From Clostridia bacterium (GTDB lineage Bacteria; Bacillota; Clostridia; Oscillospirales; CAG-272): 38,697 nucleotides of DNA. The stretch's first letter is position 1, and each line of letters starts with the position of its first letter. Below, one piece after another: positions 33,798 to 38,697 of this stretch. The position numbers and the translations under genes were made by a program. The notes below the pieces were generated by a model. The model did no database searches and was not told the DNA's origin. It worked only from the letters and a program-made list of their open reading frames with translations. The stretch is taken from contig JAFPWV010000025.1 in the NCBI GenBank assembly GCA_017412675.1, positions 1 to 38,697 of the forward strand. Reading direction: 5' to 3'.

Positions 33798-35441
33798 ATG
33801 TCGAAAGAGAATCGAAGCACCTGCCTGTTTTTTGTCTTTCTGTTGCTGGGCGGGATCACCAACCTGCTGACCCGGACACACATCTCCGTCGTCGACACCT
33901 TCATGTTCAGCGCCAACTTCATGATCTATATCGGACTCCTGATCTACTGGATGATTTCCGTGCGGGCGCGTCTTCTGCCGACCAGAGTGCGGGGCTATAT
34001 CCTCGCGTCGGCGGTCTTGAATATCGTCTATCTTCTGGTCCGGGTCCTGCGGTTCCGCATCCTGACGGACGTGATCGTCCGGCGCTATGTCGATTACTTG
34101 TACAACCTCGCGCCGATCCTCGTCCCGACGCTGTTTCTGATGACCTGCATCCGGATCCGAAAGGGCGGCGACGAGGAGCGGAACGGAAAAGAGCGGCTGT
34201 TCTTGATCCCGTCCTGCCTCCTTCTGCTTCTGATCCTGACGAACGATCTGCATCAGCTGTTCTACCGGCGGCTCATCCCGCTGTCGGAATTCCAATGCGT
34301 CGTCGGCACCTACACCTACGGCCCGCTCTTCTATCTGATGTACGGCTGGATGGTTGCGACGCTGCTCGCCGGCTTTGTGATCCTGATCCGGAAGACCTGG
34401 CGGCAGAGCTTTCGCGCGCTCCTCTCCTTCGGCGCCGTCATCCTCCTCTGGGGAGGCATGAACCTGATCAACTGGCTGGTGTTCACGCCCCTCGACCTGG
34501 TCCGGATGTACCATGCGCCGGAGATCAATATCTTCGGGATGCTGGGCCTCTTTGAGATCTGCATCCGGAACCGCCTGTTCCCGTACAACGAAAACTATAC
34601 CGGCTTCTTCTCCAACCTCGGTTTGCCGGTCCTCGTCACCGACGAGCGTTTCGCGCCGGTCTATGAGACCGATCTGCCGATCCGCGCGTCCCGCCGGCAG
34701 CTTTCCGACGCAGCCGCAAGTCCCGTTTATCTGGACGAGGACACCCGGCTCTACGGCATGAAGATCCATCCCGGTTATGCCTTCTGGACGGAGGATGAGC
34801 GGGAGCTTCACCGGGAGGAGCGCCGCCTCGCCTCGGCAAACGAGCTCTTGAACGAGGAAAACGACCTGATCGAAGTGGAGAACGAGCTGAAGGAGAGAAA
34901 GGCCCTGCTGGATGCGCAGGAGCGGGTCTATGACAAGATCGCGGCGGCGTTTTATCCCAAGCAGAAGCGGATCGAAGAGATCCTCGAGCATACGGACTCG
35001 GAATCGGACGGCTACGACGATGCGATGGGTGAGTGCTGCGTGCTCAACGCTTACTGCAAGCGCAAGAGCAACCTGCTCCTCCTCTCGGAAGGAGGACTGG
35101 CCCAGCCGAACCGCGAGCTCTTTCTGGCGCTGCAGGAGACTGCGAAATTCCTGAAATGCTGCGGGATCGAGGCGGCGGCTACGGGAGAGGAGTACTCCGA
35201 TCTGCCCCTGGATTCGATCCACGCGCTCTACGACTGCTTTGAAACGGTGATCGAGGCCGTGCTGCCCGTTCTCTGCCGGATGACCGTGTCGCTGGCAGTC
35301 GGAGGCATCCGGCTCGCCATGGAGACGAAGCGGGCCCCGCAGCTGCCCCGGACGGAGCTTCCCGTGACGTGCAAGGAAAGCGACGGGTGCTGGTTCCTGA
35401 CCATCTATGCGGAAGGAGGTGCGGCCGATGCGCTCGTTTGA
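33798..35441 (+). CDS. 7TM sensor protein with kinase-like architecture but no phospho-acceptor His
   Basis: A 547-aa membrane protein. Seven hydrophobic helices fill residues 8-255 (matching the N-terminal 7TM region of some histidine kinases). A PAS-like segment (about 265-335), a long coiled coil at 336-396 (ANELLNEENDLIEVENELKE) and a C-terminal region of 150 residues follow. Where a kinase would have its H-box and ATP-binding N and G boxes, none is recognisable, so it is probably a signal-sensing pseudokinase. Its 3' end overlaps the start of the next gene, a kinase with all the boxes, by 14 nt. Complex formation with that kinase is inferred from this coupling. The ribosome binding site is a G-run (GGGGGG) 10 nt upstream. 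Confidence 0.82.
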   Translation: MSKENRSTCLFFVFLLLGGITNLLTRTHISVVDTFMFSANFMIYIGLLIYWMISVRARLLPTRVRGYILASAVLNIVYLLVRVLRFRILTDVIVRRYVDYLYNLAPILVPTLFLMTCIRIRKGGDEERNGKERLFLIPSCLLLLLILTNDLHQLFYRRLIPLSEFQCVVGTYTYGPLFYLMYGWMVATLLAGFVILIRKTWRQSFRALLSFGAVILLWGGMNLINWLVFTPLDLVRMYHAPEINIFGMLGLFEICIRNRLFPYNENYTGFFSNLGLPVLVTDERFAPVYETDLPIRASRRQLSDAAASPVYLDEDTRLYGMKIHPGYAFWTEDERELHREERRLASANELLNEENDLIEVENELKERKALLDAQERVYDKIAAAFYPKQKRIEEILEHTDSESDGYDDAMGECCVLNAYCKRKSNLLLLSEGGLAQPNRELFLALQETAKFLKCCGIEAAATGEEYSDLPLDSIHALYDCFETVIEAVLPVLCRMTVSLAVGGIRLAMETKRAPQLPRTELPVTCKESDGCWFLTIYAEGGAADALV

Positions 35442-36711
35442 CACGATCCTCGAGACCCCCGGCGCGTTCGTGCTGCTGATGATCGAACTCTTTCTGACGA
35501 TCGGGCAGACCGCGTTCTTCCTCCTGTCCGTCCGGGAGAGGAAGAGTCCGCGCCAGATCTTTGCCTCCGCCCTGCACCTTCTCGTCGGTTTTCTGGTGTT
35601 CGTGATCCTTTTGGAGGGGTATGACACCGCCAACTACCGATCGATCCCGCGGGACGTGATTCAGACCGGATGGTTCGTGTTCTCGCTGCCGTGGCTGGTG
35701 TACGCGTTCTGGGAGGCGCTCTCCGCGGGGATTCTCCTCTGGGTTGCCCGGGAATACAGACACTACCGGACAGCCACGGTGACGTCCGCGGCGATCCGCA
35801 AGACCGTCGATCTCTTGCCCGAGGGGATCGGCATCGGTTCACCGGACGGCACGGTGCGGCTCCACAATCTGAAGATGGAGGCCCTGTGCTGCGAGCTGAC
35901 GGGGGAGCGCCTGTCGGATGCCAATCGGTTCTGGGCGTTTCTCGAGGAAAACGGAGAGGATCAGGAGGGCAAACGCCTGATCCGCACGCCGAAGGGTGAG
36001 GTCTGGCTCTTCGCAAACGACGAGCTCACGATCGACGACGCGGTCTTTCGGCGCATCAGCGCCATCGACGTCACCGAGCGGTACCGGATCACCGAGGATC
36101 TCCGGGCGAAGAACACGCATCTGAAGGAGATCCGCCGCCGCATGACAGAGGCCTCGAACCTCTCTGCGGAAATGTTCGTGAAGCAGGAGGAGACCAGGGC
36201 CCGCACCGCGCTGCACAACGAGCTCGGGCAGGTCCTTCTGATGGGCCGCCGCTCAATCGAGCACCCCGACACCACCGATCGGGCGACGGTCGTTTTGATG
36301 ACCCGGCAGATGAACCGCATCCTGCTGGGCGAAAAACGGATCCCGGAGACCGCGGCGGAGGACGATGTGCAGCCGGCGATCCGCATGGCGAACCGGATCG
36401 GCGTCACCGTCGAGGTGAAGGGAGAACCCCCGGCGGATGCCCGGCTCCGCGCGATCCTTGCCGGTGCGATCCGGGAGTGCGCCGCCAACACCGTCAAGCA
36501 CGCCGAGGGGGACCTGCTCTCGGCGGAAATCGATGAGAGCGCGGCGGGGACGCGCATCACGCTCACGAACAACGGCATGCCCCCGAAGGGACCCGTTGCC
36601 GAGAGCGGCGGCCTGTTGTCCCTGCGTCAGCGCGTTGAGGAGCAGGGCGGGACGATGATCGTACAGAGCGCCCCGGCCTTCTCCCTGACCATGTCTTTTC
36701 CCCATCCCTGA
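35428..36711 (+). CDS. Sensor histidine kinase (NarL-type partner), PAS-containing
   Basis: A 427-aa kinase. Three TM helices lie at about 11-32, 44-65 and 81-108, then a PAS-like domain (about 128-230, with LLPEGIGIGSPDGTVRLHN). The phospho-acceptor H263 is in ARTALHNELGQVL, and the ATPase domain has the N-box N354 (RECAANTVKH) and a closing GGLLSLRQRVEEQGG. No long loop outside the membrane is visible, so a partner probably senses the signal: the overlapping 7TM gene is the candidate. The start at 35428 sits after GGAAGGAGGT inside the end of the upstream gene. Phosphate would pass to the NarL-type regulator 180 nt downstream. Confidence 0.88.
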   Translation: MRSFDTILETPGAFVLLMIELFLTIGQTAFFLLSVRERKSPRQIFASALHLLVGFLVFVILLEGYDTANYRSIPRDVIQTGWFVFSLPWLVYAFWEALSAGILLWVAREYRHYRTATVTSAAIRKTVDLLPEGIGIGSPDGTVRLHNLKMEALCCELTGERLSDANRFWAFLEENGEDQEGKRLIRTPKGEVWLFANDELTIDDAVFRRISAIDVTERYRITEDLRAKNTHLKEIRRRMTEASNLSAEMFVKQEETRARTALHNELGQVLLMGRRSIEHPDTTDRATVVLMTRQMNRILLGEKRIPETAAEDDVQPAIRMANRIGVTVEVKGEPPADARLRAILAGAIRECAANTVKHAEGDLLSAEIDESAAGTRITLTNNGMPPKGPVAESGGLLSLRQRVEEQGGTMIVQSAPAFSLTMSFPHP

Positions 36712-36716
36712 CTTTC

Positions 36717-36757
36717 TGCGTTCCCTTCCTTCATCCGGCGGGGAACGCATTTTTCTT
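36717..36757 (+). terminator. Intrinsic terminator after the histidine kinase gene
   Basis: TGCGTTCCC (36717-36725) pairs with GGGAACGCA (36741-36749), followed by TTTTTCTTTC. It separates the kinase transcript from the regulator, which has its own promoter. Confidence 0.88.
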
Positions 36758-36790
36758 TCAAATCTCATGAAAAATGGTACGAATGGGTGA

Positions 36791-36819
36791 TAGACAGACC
36801 TTCTGATTTGCGGTATAAT
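36791..36819 (+). promoter_or_regulatory. Promoter of the response regulator/surface protein unit
   Basis: TAGACA (36791-36796), a 17-bp spacer and a perfect TATAAT (36814-36819). The leader of about 70 nt carries G-rich stretches and GGAAAGGAGTGAGG before a TTG start. Confidence 0.8.
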
Positions 36820-36892
36820 TACTTTGTATCAATATGGGGTAGGGGTACTATGCCCTTTTCCCGGCAGAAACGACGGAAAGGAGTGAGGAAGA

Positions 36893-37552
36893 TTGTGTGC
36901 CAAAGTGCGGGTTGTCGTGTCGGACGACCAGAACATATCCCGCTGCTTTTTTGAGATGTACATCCGAGCTTCCAGTCGTTTTGAACTCGATGCGTCCTTT
37001 CGGACAGCGCAGCAGGCTGTGGACTATGTGGATGAGAACGGAGCCGATCTTCTGATCCTCGACGTCATGATGCTCGAAGGGATCGACGGTCTAACCGCCG
37101 CCGGGGTCATCAAAGAGAAGCACCCGGAGGTCAAGATCATCCTCACCACCTCCACCTCGGAAACCACCTGGGAAGACGAAGCCAGAAAGATCGGCGTGGA
37201 GAGCTTCTGGTACAAGGAGTACGACGATCACAGCCTGGCCGACATCATGGAGCGCACCATGAAGGGCGAATCGGTCTACCCCACGGGTCCGCCGCAGGTT
37301 AACTTCGGAAAAATACACCGCAGCGACCTGACCGAGCGGGAGCTGGATGTGCTGCGGGAACTGACAGCCAGTCTTACGAACGAAGAGATTGCGGAAAAAC
37401 TGCACATCTCCGTAAACACCGTCAAACGCCACCTGCAAAACATCATGAAAAAGACTGGCTATAACAGCCGTCTTGAACTCGCTGTGCAGGTCCGTCTTCT
37501 TGGACTGGTCGTTCATGACAGTAAACGAATCAATACAAGTGAAAGGAAATAA
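36893..37552 (+). CDS. NarL/FixJ-type response regulator
   Basis: A 219-aa two-component regulator. The receiver domain (5-125) has acidic pocket D11-D12 (VSDDQ), phospho-acceptor D57 (LLILDVMM), the T-rich loop TTSTSE and K108 (WYKEY). The C-terminal LuxR-type HTH (about 150-207) reads LTERELDVLRELTASLTNEE, then HISVNTVKRHLQNI. The TTG start at 36893 is served by AAAGGAGTGAGG. No ATG lies nearby in frame. The natural kinase partner is the gene just upstream, but the two are on separate transcripts. Only 4 nt separate its stop from the secreted repeat protein, so it probably controls its own operon. Confidence 0.92.
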   Translation: MCAKVRVVVSDDQNISRCFFEMYIRASSRFELDASFRTAQQAVDYVDENGADLLILDVMMLEGIDGLTAAGVIKEKHPEVKIILTTSTSETTWEDEARKIGVESFWYKEYDDHSLADIMERTMKGESVYPTGPPQVNFGKIHRSDLTERELDVLRELTASLTNEEIAEKLHISVNTVKRHLQNIMKKTGYNSRLELAVQVRLLGLVVHDSKRINTSERK

Positions 37553-37556
37553 AGCG

Positions 37557-38697
37557 ATGAAAAAGACCTTACGATGGAGCATTCTTTTGAGCCTGGTTCT
37601 TATCTGCCTCATGATCCCGGTCATGGCGCAGAGAGCGGAAGCGATAAACTATCATGTTTACGTCGGAGAAACGCTGGTAACGGACGAGAACTGCACCGAT
37701 GTTCTCGGTGACGAAACGGTAAAGTACGAACCGAAGACTTCTACGGATCCATGGTCAGAGGGCACACTGATCCTGAACAATCCATCGATTGCCAGCAATA
37801 ATCAAATTGGCTTGATCCAAAGTGACGCCCATAGTATGACTGTGGAGGGAAAGGCGGATTTCACCGCAAGTAATACCTACGGTATCTATCTGAAATCGGA
37901 CGAGAACTATCTCAATCTGACACTGAGCAATACAGAACTCAAAGTATCGGCAGTATATGCCATCGGATCAGACGGCAATATCATCGTCACTGGCGAAGAG
38001 ACAAACATCGTTTCCGAAGGCACGCGATACGGAATCTATGCCAGAAAAGGTATTACCATCTCCGGCGGCACGGTCACGGCGATCGGCGGCACGGCTGCTT
38101 TCAACGTCGAGCCCGATCTCTCCGGCTACAAGGGCGAATACATTGTCATGGTGAGCGACAGCACGACGGGCGATAACGCGACGAAGTGGGACGAAACGAC
38201 CAGCCTTACTTCCTACAAGTATGTCAAGATCGGGCCTGTTCCTACCTTCACCGTGACATGGAAGAACGACGACGGCAGCGTTATTGACACCACTACGGTG
38301 GAATACGGTGTTGTTCCGATCCATGATGACGTGACAAAGGCTGCCGACGCCCAGTACACCTACACCTTCGCGGGCTGGACGCCGGATCTCGTCGCGGTCA
38401 CCGGCGATGCCGAATACACGGCGACCTACACCGAAACCGTCATCGAATATACCGTCACATGGAAGAACGACGACGGCAGCGTCATTGATACCACTACGGT
38501 GGAATACGGTGTTGTTCCGACCCATGCAGACGTGACAAAGGCTGCCGACGCCCAGTACACCTACACCTTCGCGGGCTGGGATCCGGCCATCACGGCGGTC
38601 ACCGGCGATGCCACCTACACGGCGACCTACGACAAGACCGTCAACGAATATACCATCACATGGAAAAACGGCGATGTCGTATTGAAGACCGATACAG
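37557..38697 (+). CDS. Secreted surface protein with beta-helix-like region and InlB-type repeats, 3' end outside window
   Basis: At least 380 aa; the frame is open at the window edge. A signal peptide (MKKTLRWSILLSLVLICLMI) ends at about residue 29 in AEA. Residues 30-200 are short beta-strand repeats with alternating small residues (for example NIIVTGEETNIVSEGTRYGI), consistent with a parallel beta-helix. From about residue 232 come tandem 67-residue repeats (TWKNDDGSVIDTTTVEYGVV, ending FAGW and then ATYTET) of the InlB B-repeat/Flg_new type, found in clostridial wall-attached adhesins. A cell-wall anchor would lie beyond the window. AAAGGAAAT precedes the start, 4 nt after the response regulator. 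The gene is somewhat less GC-rich than its neighbours. Confidence 0.87.
   Translation, partial: MKKTLRWSILLSLVLICLMIPVMAQRAEAINYHVYVGETLVTDENCTDVLGDETVKYEPKTSTDPWSEGTLILNNPSIASNNQIGLIQSDAHSMTVEGKADFTASNTYGIYLKSDENYLNLTLSNTELKVSAVYAIGSDGNIIVTGEETNIVSEGTRYGIYARKGITISGGTVTAIGGTAAFNVEPDLSGYKGEYIVMVSDSTTGDNATKWDETTSLTSYKYVKIGPVPTFTVTWKNDDGSVIDTTTVEYGVVPIHDDVTKAADAQYTYTFAGWTPDLVAVTGDAEYTATYTETVIEYTVTWKNDDGSVIDTTTVEYGVVPTHADVTKAADAQYTYTFAGWDPAITAVTGDATYTATYDKTVNEYTITWKNGDVVLKTDT
38256..38697 (+). repeat. Tandem 201-bp coding repeats
   Basis: Copies begin at 38256, 38457 and 38658 (each at ACATGG), an exact 201-bp period that keeps the frame (67 residues per unit). The first two copies differ at roughly two dozen positions by hand count, clustered in the segment just after the FAGW codons. 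The third copy is cut by the window end. Such arrays expand and contract by recombination. Confidence 0.88.

Noticed and set aside
36820-36892. G-rich leader before the response regulator as a riboswitch or attenuator
   Set aside because: Only 4-5 bp pairings around GGGG/CCCC could be drawn, and no known consensus was recognised.
1-38697. CRISPR arrays, tRNA or rRNA genes, prophage structural genes, microcompartment genes
   Set aside because: Reading through both strands gave no regularly spaced short repeats, no tRNA cloverleaf-like or rRNA-like stretches, no capsid, tail or terminase proteins, and no shell proteins near the glycyl radical enzyme.

Overview
The window is GC-rich DNA with strong GC bias at third codon positions. 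Genes use AGGAGG-type ribosome binding sites and vegetative promoters (TTGACA-like, 17 bp, TATAAT). Lipobox lipoproteins, an oxygen-sensitive glycyl radical enzyme and RsbU-type signalling point to an anaerobic Gram-positive bacterium, probably an uncultured gut-type clostridium (Oscillospiraceae or Christensenellales-like). The lineage is an inference from gene content. I found no rRNA, tRNA, CRISPR array or complete prophage.

Layout: 1-1.6 kb holds a DDE transposase next to an unexplained flank that may be a structured-RNA remnant. 1.6-5.7 kb holds a DUF5131-type Fe-S protein and two tandem solute-binding lipoproteins. 5.75-11.76 kb is one transcription unit, bounded by a consensus promoter and a strong terminator. 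It encodes a membrane-anchored protein, a 1123-aa zinc-ribbon/transmembrane/ectodomain protein, a two-TM protein, a lipoprotein and a small zinc-ribbon protein. 11.8-14.7 kb is an MBOAT O-acyltransferase with a DHHW/SGNH partner, for acylating an envelope polymer. 14.75-17.0 kb is a Cache-HAMP-PP2C phosphatase, and 17.07-18.7 kb is a third solute-binding lipoprotein. 18.7-20.2 kb is a junction with a truncated gene remnant, which keeps its terminator, and an XRE regulator of lower GC. 20.27-25.2 kb is a glycyl radical enzyme followed by a GH95-like/DUF5703 glycosidase.

From 25.2 to 29.6 kb, on the minus strand, a second zinc-ribbon/TM/ectodomain protein is tightly coupled to an Lgt-like protein lacking canonical catalytic residues and to a small zinc-ribbon membrane protein. 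29.65-33.6 kb holds a metallophosphoesterase, a transglutaminase/radical SAM pair and a beta-propeller glycosidase-like protein. 33.7-38.7 kb has a 7TM sensor without a phospho-acceptor His that overlaps an active-looking histidine kinase. A NarL-type response regulator follows, 4 nt upstream of a repeat-bearing secreted protein that runs off the window.

Together the genes suggest a glycan-scavenging gut anaerobe. Orphan binding lipoproteins capture ligands, cytoplasmic glycosidases and the glycyl radical enzyme process them, and several envelope-sensing systems control the surface. The best candidate for an undescribed system is the pair of zinc-ribbon/TM/giant-ectodomain modules at 5.8-11.7 kb and 25.2-29.5 kb. 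The split 7TM-sensor/kinase/regulator/adhesin cassette at the right end comes second.
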